64,000 nt of DNA from Polaribacter cellanae. Its GTDB lineage: Bacteria > Bacteroidota > Bacteroidia > Flavobacteriales > Flavobacteriaceae. Shown in pieces: positions 33,989 through 43,561 of the stretch; positions within the stretch are counted from its first letter, which is position 1, and every line of letters starts with the position of its first letter. The notes under the pieces were generated by a model. It searched no databases, had not been told where the DNA came from, and was given only the letters and a program-made list of their open reading frames with translations. The position numbers and the translations under genes were made by a program. The DNA is taken from positions 868,001 through 932,000 of the forward strand of contig NZ_CP071869.1 in the NCBI RefSeq assembly GCF_017569185.1. The letters run 5' to 3'.

Positions 33989-36394
33989 ATGATAAAACAA
34001 TTTTGTTTTTGTGTATTTGTATGTTGTATTTACACAACTACAATTGCACAAAACTGTAAGTACTCTTTAAAAGGGAAAATTACCGATTTTCACGACAACT
34101 CAACCATTGTTGGAGCATCTATACAAATAGAAAATAGCAACAGATTTACAACCACTAATTTTGATGGCGAATTTGAGTTTAAAAATATTTGTAAAGGAAA
34201 ATATACCTTAATTGTAAAGCATATTGCTTGTGAAACTAAAAGAATATCAATATTTGTAAATAAAAATACTTATAAAGATATTTTCTTAGAGCACCATATA
34301 GAAGAGCTTAATAATATTGAGGTAAAAGCAGATATTAAAACTGAAAAAACGAGTATTGAAACAACACTTGAAAAAACAGTTTTAGAGGATTTTTCCGATA
34401 AATCTTTAGGTGATGCTTTGAATACTATAAGTGGTGTTTCTTCTTTAAATACTGGAAGTACCATTGTAAAACCTATGATTAATGGGTTGCATAGTAGCAG
34501 GCTTTTAATTATAAATAATAATGTTAGAATGTTTGACCAAGAATGGGGAGAAGAACATGCACCAAATATTGATGTAAATGCATCTGGCAGAATAGATGTT
34601 ATTAAGGGTGCAAATACGTTAAAATACGGAAGTGATGCAATTGGAGGCTTAATTTTAATTCAACCCGAAAGGTATGCCTCAAAAGACAGTATTTTTGGGA
34701 GCACTTCAGCTTCATTTAATAGTAATGGTTTGGGCGGAAACATAAATACCGAAGTTGTAAAAACTTACAAATCTGGCTTTTACGCAAAGCTACAATCCAA
34801 TTACAAACAATTTGGAGATTTTAAAGCACCAGATTATTATCTTACAAATACTGGGTTAAAAAACTTTAATGCATCTGTAGCTGTTGGAAAGAATGGTTAT
34901 GAAAAAGGATTTAATGCATTTTATAGTTTTGTTAGCAACGAGTTTGCAATTTTACAATCTTCACATATAGGTAATGTAAATGATTTGGTAAACGCTATTA
35001 ATAGCAAGGAACCAAGAGTTAAAGAAAGTTTTTCTTATAACATAAATTTTCCTCGCCAATCTATTACACATCATTTAGGAAGGATTGAAGCTTATAAACG
35101 TTTTAAAGATTTAGGTAAATTATCTGTTCAGTACGATTTTCAAGTTAATAGACGAAAAGAATTCGATTCAAGAAGAGGAGACAGAAGTAATACACCTGTT
35201 GTAGATTTAAGATTGTTTACCAATAGTATTCAATCTAATTTTCACATAAATTATTTTGAAAATTTTAAAATTAACACAGGTTTATTGGTACGTTATCAAC
35301 AAAACGATGCTGTTACAGGCACAGGAACAAAGCCTTTAATTCCAGATTTTGTTAAATATGATTTTGGAGTGTACACAACAGGTAGTTATAATTTAAGTGA
35401 TACATCAGAATTAAGTGCAGGTTTTAGATATGATTTTTCGAGAATTAAAGCAAGAAAACGATACAATGTAACTGACTGGAATGAAACTTATAATTATGAC
35501 GAGTTGTTTCCAGAATTTGAAACAGGTACAATAGATGGAGTAAAAATTTTAACCAAACCCAAATTCACATTTCATAATATTTCTGCAAGTTTAGGTTATA
35601 CAAAGAAATTTGAAAACAATTTATCCTTATTCATAAATTATGGTTTGGCAAGTAGAATTCCAAATCCATCAGAATTATTTAGTGATGGTTTGCATCATAG
35701 TGCCGCAAGAATTGAAACTGGTTTGTTAACGATGAAAAAAGAAGTTGCCAATAAATTTGCAATTTCTCTTGAGAAACAAAACGATAATTTTGGTTTTGTA
35801 ATCGGCCCATATTACAAGCACATTAATGGTTTTATTCAACTAATTCCAAAAGGAATTACAACTACAATTAGAGGCGCATTTCCTGTTTGGGAATACGAAC
35901 AAACAAATGCCAATATTTTTGGAATTGATATAGATGTGAATAAAAAAATTAGTGAATCTTTTAATTATAATGGGCAGGTTAGTTTAATTCAAGGTAATAA
36001 CTTATTAGAAGATATTCCATTGATACACATGCCTTCAACCAATTTTGGCAATACAATTACGTACAGAAATCAAAAACTGAATCAATTATCAATAAGTTTA
36101 CATCAAAATACGGTTTTGCAACAAGACAAGTTTCCAAATTATAACTTTTTTACATTTAACCCAATAACACAAAAAGATGTGTTTGTAGATATTAGTTCTA
36201 CACCAGCTGCGTACACTCTATTCAATATACAAACATCTGCAGTTTTTAAAGCCTTTAAAAAAGGAGATTTAAAAATTGCATTTAATATTAACAATCTTTT
36301 TAATGTTTCTTACAGAAATTATTTAAACCGATTTAGATATTTTACGGATGAGTTAGGCAGAAATTTTAACATAAAAATTAAATTAAATTATTAA
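33989..36394 (+). CDS. TonB-dependent receptor with carboxypeptidase-like N-domain
   Basis: ATG 33989 gives a signal peptide (FCFCVFVCCIYTTTIAQ); a TTG seven codons upstream is less likely. The 801-residue protein has an N-terminal CarboxypepD-like domain (GKITDFHDNSTIVGASIQIE), a plug domain (GDALNTISGVSSLNTGS, then INGLHSSRLLIINN and LKYGSDAIGG) and a 22-strand type barrel ending in an aromatic residue (IKLNY). It imports a chelate or metal complex across the outer membrane. Lying between a His/Cys-rich protein and a lipoprotein, with terC nearby, it may serve metal uptake. Confidence 0.92.
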   Translation: MIKQFCFCVFVCCIYTTTIAQNCKYSLKGKITDFHDNSTIVGASIQIENSNRFTTTNFDGEFEFKNICKGKYTLIVKHIACETKRISIFVNKNTYKDIFLEHHIEELNNIEVKADIKTEKTSIETTLEKTVLEDFSDKSLGDALNTISGVSSLNTGSTIVKPMINGLHSSRLLIINNNVRMFDQEWGEEHAPNIDVNASGRIDVIKGANTLKYGSDAIGGLILIQPERYASKDSIFGSTSASFNSNGLGGNINTEVVKTYKSGFYAKLQSNYKQFGDFKAPDYYLTNTGLKNFNASVAVGKNGYEKGFNAFYSFVSNEFAILQSSHIGNVNDLVNAINSKEPRVKESFSYNINFPRQSITHHLGRIEAYKRFKDLGKLSVQYDFQVNRRKEFDSRRGDRSNTPVVDLRLFTNSIQSNFHINYFENFKINTGLLVRYQQNDAVTGTGTKPLIPDFVKYDFGVYTTGSYNLSDTSELSAGFRYDFSRIKARKRYNVTDWNETYNYDELFPEFETGTIDGVKILTKPKFTFHNISASLGYTKKFENNLSLFINYGLASRIPNPSELFSDGLHHSAARIETGLLTMKKEVANKFAISLEKQNDNFGFVIGPYYKHINGFIQLIPKGITTTIRGAFPVWEYEQTNANIFGIDIDVNKKISESFNYNGQVSLIQGNNLLEDIPLIHMPSTNFGNTITYRNQKLNQLSISLHQNTVLQQDKFPNYNFFTFNPITQKDVFVDISSTPAAYTLFNIQTSAVFKAFKKGDLKIAFNINNLFNVSYRNYLNRFRYFTDELGRNFNIKIKLNY

Positions 36395-36404
36395 ATCAAA
36401 TATT

Positions 36405-36977
36405 ATGAAAACAATTAAAACAATGAAAACAATGAAAACAATTAAATTATTGGCATTATTAGTAGTAACATCTATAGCATTTACAAGTTGTTCAAAAGAT
36501 GATAATGGTCCTGAAAATGAAGAAGAATTAATTACAAACGTAACCTACACACTTACAAATGGTAACAATGTAGTTACTTTGGCTTTTGAGGATTTAGATG
36601 GAGAAGGAGGTAAAGCAGGAACATATTCAATCTCTGGACCTTTAAAAGCAAATACTACTTACACAGGAGTTATTAAATTAGAAAATAAGACAGAAAAACC
36701 TGCTGAAGACATTACTTTAGAAGTTAAAAAAGAAAATGATGAACATGAGTTTTTCTATACATCAAGTATTTCTGGAATAACAATTAAAAAAACAGATGTT
36801 GATCGTAACAATAATCCTTTAGGAATTAAAAGTACCTTAACTACAGCTGCTGCAGGTTCTGGTTCTATTACTATTATCTTAAAACATAAACCAAAAAAAC
36901 CTAACAGTGGTAAAGCATCTGAAGCAGGAGGAAGTACAGATGTAGAAGTTGCTTTTAAAAATGTAACTATTAAATAA
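36405..36977 (+). CDS. Lipoprotein partner of the TonB receptor
   Basis: A 190-residue lipoprotein (SIAFTSCSKDD) with a beta-sandwich-like body (TNVTYTLTNGNNVVTLAFED, DLDGEGGKAGTYSISGPL). Homologues in Bacteroidota follow TonB receptors and are sometimes labelled periplasmic-binding-fold superfamily; I would treat it as a cell-surface substrate-binding partner. The start is ambiguous: the first 14 codons repeat ATGAAAACA and ATTAAAACA units, giving three in-frame ATGs at 36405, 36423 and 36432, the last of which gives the most normal signal peptide. Confidence 0.75.
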   Translation: MKTIKTMKTMKTIKLLALLVVTSIAFTSCSKDDNGPENEEELITNVTYTLTNGNNVVTLAFEDLDGEGGKAGTYSISGPLKANTTYTGVIKLENKTEKPAEDITLEVKKENDEHEFFYTSSISGITIKKTDVDRNNNPLGIKSTLTTAAAGSGSITIILKHKPKKPNSGKASEAGGSTDVEVAFKNVTIK

Positions 36978-36998
36978 AAAGTAATTCTTTAGTAAAGG

Positions 36999-37030
36999 GT
37001 CTAAAATTATATAATTTTAGACTCTTTTTT
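36999..37030 (+). terminator. Terminator after the TonB-receptor cluster
   Basis: Arms GTCTAAAATT and AATTTTAGAC with a 4-base loop are followed by CTTTTTTT. It closes the terC-to-lipoprotein transcript. Confidence 0.9.
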
Positions 37031-37122
37031 TATATCCTTTTTTATATTTTTACGTGAATAAAATAGTGCTGTTTTATAACTTTATAATGTGATAAAAATG
37101 CTCTTAATTCAAAAGCATTTTT

Positions 37123-37887
37123 ATGTCGAAAATACCAAAAAAACATCAATTTATAGATTTATCGGATTATGGGAGACCAATTGCTAAGATTATTGCAAAC
37201 ACCTTAAAAAATACCTCTTTTACTCCTATTCATGTAACTATTGCCTTTGTAGTTTCTGGTTTTATCGGTGTTTTTTGCATTGTAAAAGGTTATTATTGGT
37301 TAGCTGCCTTTTTCTTTATTTTAAAATCTATTTTAGATGCTGCAGATGGCGAGCTTGCCAGAATAAAAGAAACGCCTTCTTACACAGGCAGGTTTTTAGA
37401 TTCTGTTTCCGATATTATTTTAAACTTTATTATTTTTATTACACTTTGGCAATTGACAGAAATTAGTATTTGGTGGACTTTACTCGCTTTTTTCGGAATT
37501 CAATTACAAGGAACTTTGTACAATTACTATTATGTAATTTTAAGAAATCGTTTCGAAGGCGATACCACAAGTAGAATTTTTGAAAACTCCACCCCTATTG
37601 CTTTAACAGGAGAAAAGCAAAAACATGTAAATACGCTCTACTTTATTTACAAAGCTTTATATGGTATTTTTGATGAAATAATTTATGCTTTAGACAGAAA
37701 TGCACCAAAAGGAAAACCATTTCCTAATTGGTTAATGTCTTTGGTTTCTACTTTTGGTTTAGGTTTTCAATTATTAATAATTAGTCTCTTTTTGGTTTTA
37801 GGCATAAAAGAAATTATTATTCCTTTTTTTATTGCATATTCTGGAATGATTTTCGTTTTTATATTGATAAGGAAAGTGTTTTATTAA
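37123..37887 (+). CDS. CDP-alcohol phosphatidyltransferase family protein
   Basis: A 254-residue membrane enzyme with about six helices. The full catalytic motif DGxxAR(x8)GxxxDxxxD is present: DGELARIKETPSYTGRFLD followed by SVSD near residue 83. It makes a phosphodiester from a CDP-activated lipid and an alcohol in phospholipid synthesis; which alcohol is not known. It overlaps the convergent transporter gene by four bases. Confidence 0.9.
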   Translation: MSKIPKKHQFIDLSDYGRPIAKIIANTLKNTSFTPIHVTIAFVVSGFIGVFCIVKGYYWLAAFFFILKSILDAADGELARIKETPSYTGRFLDSVSDIILNFIIFITLWQLTEISIWWTLLAFFGIQLQGTLYNYYYVILRNRFEGDTTSRIFENSTPIALTGEKQKHVNTLYFIYKALYGIFDEIIYALDRNAPKGKPFPNWLMSLVSTFGLGFQLLIISLFLVLGIKEIIIPFFIAYSGMIFVFILIRKVFY

Positions 37888-39179
37888 TACACATATTCTG
37901 TCTTCTTTAACCTACTTAAAACAATAAAAGAAGCAACAAAAAATAATGCCAAAGAAAGCACACTCCATTGCATAGATTCTGTTAAATAAATTAAGAATCC
38001 AAACACAAAAGTTCCTAAAACAATCGCTATTTTTTCAGTTACATCGTAAAAACTAAAAAAGGTAGCATTGTCATACGTTTTTGGTAATAATTTAGAATAT
38101 GTAGATCTTGTAAGCGATTGTATTGCGCCTAAAACCAAACCTAAAAGACCTCCTAAACAGTAAAAATAAATATCTACATTAGGTAAGTTTTTTTCTAATA
38201 GAAAAGCACTAAAACAAACTAAAATCCAAATTATTAAAGTTATTTTTAATGCTTTAATATTTCCATATTTTTCAGAAATATTGGTGAAAATTTTCGCTCC
38301 TAAAATTGCCACAATTTGTATTAGTAAAACAGTTATAATTAAATTCATGGTATCTAAACCTAACTCCGACTTTCCAAAAATTGTAGCTAATAAAATAATG
38401 GTTTGTACTCCAACACTTAGTAAGAAAAAAGCGACTAAAAAATTTCTTAATGTTGGGTAGTTTTTTAATTCAATCCATACTTTTTTTAACTCCTTAAAAC
38501 CTTTCCAGATGTAATCTTTCTCTGGCTTTCTATTGTGCACATTGTTAGGTAATTTTTTAAAAGTAATTTGTGCAAAACCAATCCACCAAAGTCCCACCAT
38601 TACAAAAGAATAACGCATCATGGTTAGTTTTATAGCATCATCTGATTGAGACATAATCATCGCTAAACTTATTATTAGTAATATTACAGAACCCACATAG
38701 CCATAAATAAAACCCTTTGCACTTGCTTTATCTTGTTGATGTGGATGTGCAACTTCAGGCAAATAAGAATTGTAAAAAACGATACTCGACCAAAAACCAA
38801 CACTTGCCAAAACTGTACAAATAATTCCTACCCAAGCAGTCGTTAAATCTTTAAAAAAAAACATACTCATTACAGAGAGACCTCCCAACCAACAGAAAAA
38901 CTTCATAAACTTTAGTTTATTTCCTGTATAATCTGCAATTGCAGATAAAATTGGCGACATAAATGCAACTATTAAAAAGGAAAAAGACAAAGCATAACTG
39001 TATAAAGTGTCTGGATAATCCCATTTCATTCCTAATAAATAAACTGTTTTTCCGTCTGTAATTGCACTGTAAAACAATGGAAAAACTGCTGTACTAATTA
39101 CTAAAGAATATACTGAATTCGCCCAATCGTAAAATGCCCAAGCGTTTATTAATTTTTTATCTCCTATTTTTAGTTTCAT
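37884..39179 (-). CDS. MFS transporter, UMF1/Atg22-like
   Basis: A 431-residue transporter with twelve predicted helices. The opening INAWAFYDWANSVYSLVIST is the UMF1/Vps22-like signature, and GAIQSLTRSTYSKLLP near residue 354 is the second conserved block. These proteins are thought to export small molecules, perhaps amino acids; the substrate is unknown. Confidence 0.9.
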   Translation of the reverse strand: MKLKIGDKKLINAWAFYDWANSVYSLVISTAVFPLFYSAITDGKTVYLLGMKWDYPDTLYSYALSFSFLIVAFMSPILSAIADYTGNKLKFMKFFCWLGGLSVMSMFFFKDLTTAWVGIICTVLASVGFWSSIVFYNSYLPEVAHPHQQDKASAKGFIYGYVGSVILLIISLAMIMSQSDDAIKLTMMRYSFVMVGLWWIGFAQITFKKLPNNVHNRKPEKDYIWKGFKELKKVWIELKNYPTLRNFLVAFFLLSVGVQTIILLATIFGKSELGLDTMNLIITVLLIQIVAILGAKIFTNISEKYGNIKALKITLIIWILVCFSAFLLEKNLPNVDIYFYCLGGLLGLVLGAIQSLTRSTYSKLLPKTYDNATFFSFYDVTEKIAIVLGTFVFGFLIYLTESMQWSVLSLALFFVASFIVLSRLKKTEYVY

Positions 39180-39193
39180 AATTATCTAAAAAA

Positions 39194-39228
39194 ATGCCGT
39201 TCAAATATTCTTTTTTTTTGAACGGCAT
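39194..39228. terminator. Terminator between the M48 protease and transporter genes
   Basis: Perfect 12-base arms ATGCCGTTCAAA and TTTGAACGGCAT with an 11-base loop; on the minus strand a T-run follows. It would end the M48 protease transcript. Confidence 0.85.
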
Positions 39229-39250
39229 ACAATATAGTAAAAGTTTTCTT

Positions 39251-40075
39251 CTATTGCCTTATAGTAGCGTTTCCAGTTCTATTAAATTTTTCTGCATACT
39301 TTTTAGCAGTTGGTAAATATGTTCTTAAATCTCTAATTCTTGAAGCATTTGTTGGATGTGTGCTTAAAATTTCTAGACCTTGCTTTCCTCCTTTTCTATG
39401 GCTCATTCGTACCCAAACTTCTGCAGCTTCAGCACCATTATAGCCAGCCATAATCATAAAAACCAAACCTAATCTATCTGCTTCTTGCTCGTGAGTTCTA
39501 CTAAATTTTAACATTCCTAAACCAGAACCAATACCAAAGGCTGTATTCCAAATTTGTTGAGACTGTTTACTTTTTCCAGAAGTTCCTAAAGCAACTGCCA
39601 AACCTCCTATTTGTTGCAATTGTCCTTGAGACATTCTTTCTTGACCATGTTTTGCAAACGCGTGTGCAATCTCATGCCCCATTACTGCTGCAACACCATC
39701 TTCATTTGCGCAAATTGGCATGATACCTGTGTAAAAAACAACTTTTCCTCCAGGCATACACCAAGCATTTACTGTTTTATCTTCAATTAAATTAAATTCC
39801 CACCTATAAGAATTTGCTTCTTCCACCATATTATTTGCACGCATAAAACGATCTACAGCTGCAGAAATATTTTTACCAACGGTTTTTACTTGATTGGTCA
39901 TTTCGCGATTATTAGATATTTTATTTTCTTCTAAAAATCCTTTATACTTTGCAAAACTGGCAGGTAAAACTTGCGAATCACTTACAAAATTAATTCTATT
40001 TCTTCCAGTAATTGGTACTTTAGAACATTCTGTAAGTAAAAAAACAGTTAATAATAGAATTGCTATTTTTTTCAT
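39251..40075 (-). CDS. M48 family metalloprotease lipoprotein (BepA/LoiP-like)
   Basis: A 274-residue lipoprotein (TVFLLTECSK). The zinc motif is GHEIAHAFAKHG near residue 133, with the third ligand Glu in THEQEADRLGLVFM near 195. Length and layout match periplasmic M48 proteases such as BepA and LoiP, which handle outer-membrane protein quality control. A terminator hairpin follows. Confidence 0.92.
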   Translation of the reverse strand: MKKIAILLLTVFLLTECSKVPITGRNRINFVSDSQVLPASFAKYKGFLEENKISNNREMTNQVKTVGKNISAAVDRFMRANNMVEEANSYRWEFNLIEDKTVNAWCMPGGKVVFYTGIMPICANEDGVAAVMGHEIAHAFAKHGQERMSQGQLQQIGGLAVALGTSGKSKQSQQIWNTAFGIGSGLGMLKFSRTHEQEADRLGLVFMIMAGYNGAEAAEVWVRMSHRKGGKQGLEILSTHPTNASRIRDLRTYLPTAKKYAEKFNRTGNATIRQ

Positions 40076-40284
40076 TTCTGTATGTTTTTAGTTTTTAACA
40101 ATGGCAATTTATTCATTTTATACTAAAAAAATGAACTCTATACGAAATTAAAATATCTTATTTGAAAAAAAACTATGAATATTTATGATTAAATTTGTTA
40201 GTTTTCAATAAAAAAACGTCTTATTTTATGAGGTTTGTTTAGATTATTCTTATAAAACCTAAATTTTAAAATTAAAAATATATT

Positions 40285-40767
40285 ATGAAAAAAATACTTG
40301 GTTTATTATTAATAACATTATTTATAGGCTGCTCTAGCAACGCACAATCTGCCAAAAAAAATAAAAAAAATTACAAAATTTCTAAAACTGAAGCCGAATG
40401 GAAAAAACAACTTTCGGAACAAGAATTTTACGTTTTAAGACAAGCAGGAACAGAAAGAGCATTTACAAGTCCATTAAACAAAGAATATAGAAAGGGAACT
40501 TTTGTTTGTGCTGCGTGTAATACACCTCTATATAAATCCGAGCATAAATTCGATTCTGGAACTGGATGGCCTTCTTTTGACAGAGCTATAAAAGGAAATG
40601 TAGAATTAGACGTAGATTATAAAATAGGCTATGCAAGAACGGAATTAAAATGTAATACTTGTGGTGGACATTTAGGGCATTCTTTTGATGATGGCCCAGA
40701 AAATACAACAGGAAAACGACACTGTATAAATGGAGTCGCTTTAAAGTTTATACCTGAAAATAAATAG
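40285..40767 (+). CDS. msrB: Peptide-methionine (R)-S-oxide reductase, secreted form
   Basis: A 160-residue MsrB preceded by a lipoprotein-like signal (LLLITLFIGCSSNAQ), so it repairs oxidised methionine outside the cytoplasm. The zinc cysteines are CAAC and CNTC; the catalytic Cys lies in RHCINGVALKF, and the substrate site GTGWPSFDRAI and GGHLGHSFDDGP are intact. A resolving Cys inside the domain is not obvious, as in many MsrB. Confidence 0.95.
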   Translation: MKKILGLLLITLFIGCSSNAQSAKKNKKNYKISKTEAEWKKQLSEQEFYVLRQAGTERAFTSPLNKEYRKGTFVCAACNTPLYKSEHKFDSGTGWPSFDRAIKGNVELDVDYKIGYARTELKCNTCGGHLGHSFDDGPENTTGKRHCINGVALKFIPENK

Positions 40768-41050
40768 AGATTTTAAGATATAAATTTCTACAAATTTAGA
40801 TGATTTTTCTAAATTATTTTATGAGGTAAATTTTAATTAAAAAAGAGTTAACGTTTTCAAGTCTTTTTTTGCGAAATAAACGATATTTTATCTTTTTTTA
40901 AATCTTATTTTTTCTTTGAAATAGTTATTATCGGCTCTATGTTGATTTGAGTGGGTAAATTAAAAAATCTTAAGTTTTCTATAAAAAATGTATCCTTTTT
41001 ATTTGAAATTAAATTCATTTTGTTTTTTAACTACTTATAAATCAATTTTT
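40768..41050. other. Intergenic stretch with no recognisable content
   Basis: About 280 very AT-rich bases after msrB. I see no frame of interest, no strong hairpin and no clear promoter apart from the palindrome that follows. Confidence 0.5.
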
Positions 41051-41069
41051 ATTACATTTAAAATGTAAT
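41051..41069. promoter_or_regulatory. 19-bp perfect palindrome before the DinB-family gene
   Basis: ATTACATTT and AAATGTAAT flank one central A. The site ends ten bases before the ATG at 41080, a good position for an operator that blocks transcription or initiation. No regulator gene is adjacent. Confidence 0.5.
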
Positions 41070-41079
41070 ACAACTGAAA

Positions 41080-41604
41080 ATGAATAAAGACGCTATTGTA
41101 GATTTATTGGAAGAAAAACATAGTAATTTGTTAGAATGGCTAAACAAACAACCGGAAGAGCTTTGGGAAAAAGGTCCTGAAGGAAAATGGACGACAGCCC
41201 AACAAGTACAACATTTAGTAGATAGTTTGCAACTATTAAATAATGTTTTAAGTTACCCTCGTTTTTTTCTAAAACATAAATTTGGCACTTGTAACAGAGA
41301 AACCAGAGATTATGATGCGATTGTAAAAAATTATCAAAAAAAGTTAATGAAAAACAAAGAAACAGCAGTTGCTTTTAATAAAAAATTGAAAAAACCATTA
41401 TTAAAAAATAGAAAGAGGTTGCTAAATAGACTTCAAATTCAGCAAAAAAAATTACAATACAAAATACGAAAAATTAGTGATTTAAATTTAGATACTTTGG
41501 TAATTCCACATCCATTAATGGGAAAAATGACCATTCGTGAAATTATTATGTGGACAGCTCATCACACAGAACATCACACAAACATTTTAAAAGAAAAATA
41601 CTAA
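41080..41604 (+). CDS. DinB-like four-helix-bundle protein
   Basis: A 174-residue protein of the DinB/YfiT superfamily. The likely metal ligands are His in TTAQQVQHLVDSL near residue 47 and the HHTEHHTNIL cluster at the C-terminus. Superfamily members include bacillithiol and mycothiol transferases and damage-induced proteins; here the central part is Lys-rich and unusual. Function not assignable. A palindrome lies just upstream and a membrane-protein gene just downstream. Confidence 0.75.
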   Translation: MNKDAIVDLLEEKHSNLLEWLNKQPEELWEKGPEGKWTTAQQVQHLVDSLQLLNNVLSYPRFFLKHKFGTCNRETRDYDAIVKNYQKKLMKNKETAVAFNKKLKKPLLKNRKRLLNRLQIQQKKLQYKIRKISDLNLDTLVIPHPLMGKMTIREIIMWTAHHTEHHTNILKEKY

Positions 41605-41620
41605 GAAATGTTGTTTTAGA

Positions 41621-42061
41621 ATGAAAAATATTATTGCAAAACCACACCTTTTCTTCTTTGGGCTTACAATTTCTTTTTTTATTTTAGGTTTTTTAAATAG
41701 AGAAATTACTATCGATATTAACATTTATGCTACTTACTATGTAACAACAATCGATTTTTGGTTTTACATCTCTGCTGTTTTTTTCTTTTTAATAGGTTTT
41801 AATTATTTCTCTTTGGCTTGGGCAGAAAAAACACCCAAAAAATGGTTAACGATTACTCATATTTCTCTACAAACAATCTCCCTATTATTATTGTTAACCA
41901 AACAAAATTGGAATTGGATTGGAAAAGAAAATCTACAAGAACTCCCTATTTTTAATAATAATGCACAATTAATAATAGCAATTTCAATAAGTATCTTTAT
42001 TTTTTCTGTATTTATTCATTTAGTAAACTTCTTTACAAGCCTATTTTTAAAGAAAACATGA
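41621..42061 (+). CDS. Four-helix membrane protein, unrecognised
   Basis: A 146-residue protein with four predicted helices. NREITIDINIYATYYVTTID after the first helix resembles the loop before helix 10 of haem-copper oxidase subunit I (DINxxDTYxV), but the haem-binding histidines are missing. It may be a remnant-like relative of that fold or simply a small membrane protein. Probably co-transcribed with the DinB-like gene (16-base gap). Confidence 0.6.
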   Translation: MKNIIAKPHLFFFGLTISFFILGFLNREITIDINIYATYYVTTIDFWFYISAVFFFLIGFNYFSLAWAEKTPKKWLTITHISLQTISLLLLLTKQNWNWIGKENLQELPIFNNNAQLIIAISISIFIFSVFIHLVNFFTSLFLKKT

Positions 42062-42103
42062 TAAAAACCTCCATTTTTCAACATAAAAATTCTTCTAAAT
42101 TCC

Positions 42104-42111
42104 TATATTTG
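42104..42111 (+). promoter_or_regulatory. TAnnTTTG promoter element of ffh
   Basis: TATATTTG fits the -7 consensus and lies 26 bases before the ffh ATG. No clear -33 partner is seen. Confidence 0.5.
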
Positions 42112-42136
42112 TGCTTCCAAAAAAAAGACACAAATT

Positions 42137-43465
42137 ATGTTTAATAATTTAAGCGATAAATTAGATAAAGCCTTACACACCTTAAAAGGGCATGGTAAAA
42201 TTACAGAAGTTAATGTTGCAGAAACACTAAAAGAAGTTCGAAGAGCCTTATTAGATGCCGATGTAAATTTTAAAATTGCCAAGGATTTTACCAAAAGAGT
42301 ACAAACCAAAGCTTTAGGCCAAGATGTATTAACTACATTAAATCCTGGACAATTAATGGTTAAGTTGGTTAAAGACGAACTAACCAAATTAATGGGGGGC
42401 GAAACTGTTGGTATTAATTTAGGAGGTTCGCCAACGGTAATTTTAATGTCTGGTTTACAAGGTTCTGGTAAAACTACTTTTTCTGGAAAATTGGCAAACT
42501 TCTTAAAAACTAAAAAAACAAAACAAGTTCTTTTAGTAGGTTGTGATGTTTACAGACCAGCCGCAATAAACCAATTACAAGTTGTTGGAGAACAAATTGG
42601 TGTAGAAGTGTATGCAGAAGTTGGCAATAATAATCCTGTAGAAATCTCTAAAAACGCTATTGCCCACGCAAAAGCCAATGGAAAAAATGTGGTGATTATT
42701 GATACTGCAGGACGTTTAGCTGTTGATGAAGAAATGATGACAGAGATTTCGAACATTCACAAAGCAATTGAGCCACAAGAAACACTATTTGTTGTAGATT
42801 CTATGACTGGGCAAGATGCTGTAAATACAGCCAAAGCTTTTAACGATATTTTAAATTTTGATGGAGTTATACTTACAAAATTAGATGGAGATACACGTGG
42901 TGGAGCTGCATTATCTATAAAATCTGTCGTAGACAAACCAATTAAATTTATTGGTACTGGAGAGAAAATGGATGCGATAGATATCTTTCACCCAGATAGA
43001 ATGGCAGACAGAATCCTAGGAATGGGAGATGTTATTTCTTTGGTGGAAAGAGCACAAGACCAATATGATGAGGAGGAAGCAAGAAAACTACAAAAGAAAA
43101 TTGCTAAAAATCAGTTTGGTTTTGACGATTTCTTAAACCAAATTCAGCAAATAAAAAAAATGGGAAGCATGAAAGACCTTATGGGCATGATTCCTGGAGC
43201 TGGAAAAGCGTTAAAAGATGTAGATATCGATGATGATGCTTTTAAAGGAATTGAAGCTATTATTCATTCGATGACTCCTTCTGAAAGAAGCACACCATCC
43301 ACTATAAATTCAAGCAGAAAAAAGAGAATTGCCAAAGGTTCTGGAACCTCTATCCAAGAAGTAAACCAGTTAATGAAACAATTCAACCAAATGAGTAAAA
43401 TGATGAAGATGATGCAAGGTGGTGGAGGTAAAAAGATGATGCAAATGATGAAAGGAATGAAGTAA
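42137..43465 (+). CDS. ffh: Signal recognition particle protein Ffh
   Basis: A 442-residue SRP54-type GTPase that brings ribosomes making membrane proteins to FtsY. N domain at residues 1-90; G domain with GLQGSGKTTFSGKLA near 108, DTAGRLAVDEEMM near 190 and TKLDGDTRGGAALS near 246; M domain with RKKRIAKGSGTSIQEVNQL near 394 and a Met-rich tail. Normal length. Confidence 0.98.
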   Translation: MFNNLSDKLDKALHTLKGHGKITEVNVAETLKEVRRALLDADVNFKIAKDFTKRVQTKALGQDVLTTLNPGQLMVKLVKDELTKLMGGETVGINLGGSPTVILMSGLQGSGKTTFSGKLANFLKTKKTKQVLLVGCDVYRPAAINQLQVVGEQIGVEVYAEVGNNNPVEISKNAIAHAKANGKNVVIIDTAGRLAVDEEMMTEISNIHKAIEPQETLFVVDSMTGQDAVNTAKAFNDILNFDGVILTKLDGDTRGGAALSIKSVVDKPIKFIGTGEKMDAIDIFHPDRMADRILGMGDVISLVERAQDQYDEEEARKLQKKIAKNQFGFDDFLNQIQQIKKMGSMKDLMGMIPGAGKALKDVDIDDDAFKGIEAIIHSMTPSERSTPSTINSSRKKRIAKGSGTSIQEVNQLMKQFNQMSKMMKMMQGGGGKKMMQMMKGMK

Positions 43466-43467
43466 GT

Positions 43468-43512
43468 TTTAGTAGGCAGTATTCAGTTGGCTGTTTTCAG
43501 TTGGCAGTTGCA
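43468..43512. repeat. Degenerate heptamer repeat after ffh
   Basis: Starting just after the ffh stop, words such as GCAGTAT, TCAGTTG, GCTGTTT, TCAGTTG and GCAGTTG follow one another with a 7-base period. Confidence 0.75.
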
Positions 43513-43561
43513 GTCTCTTTTTAAATTTTAAAACTAAAAAAATAGCCAATATTAATATAGT

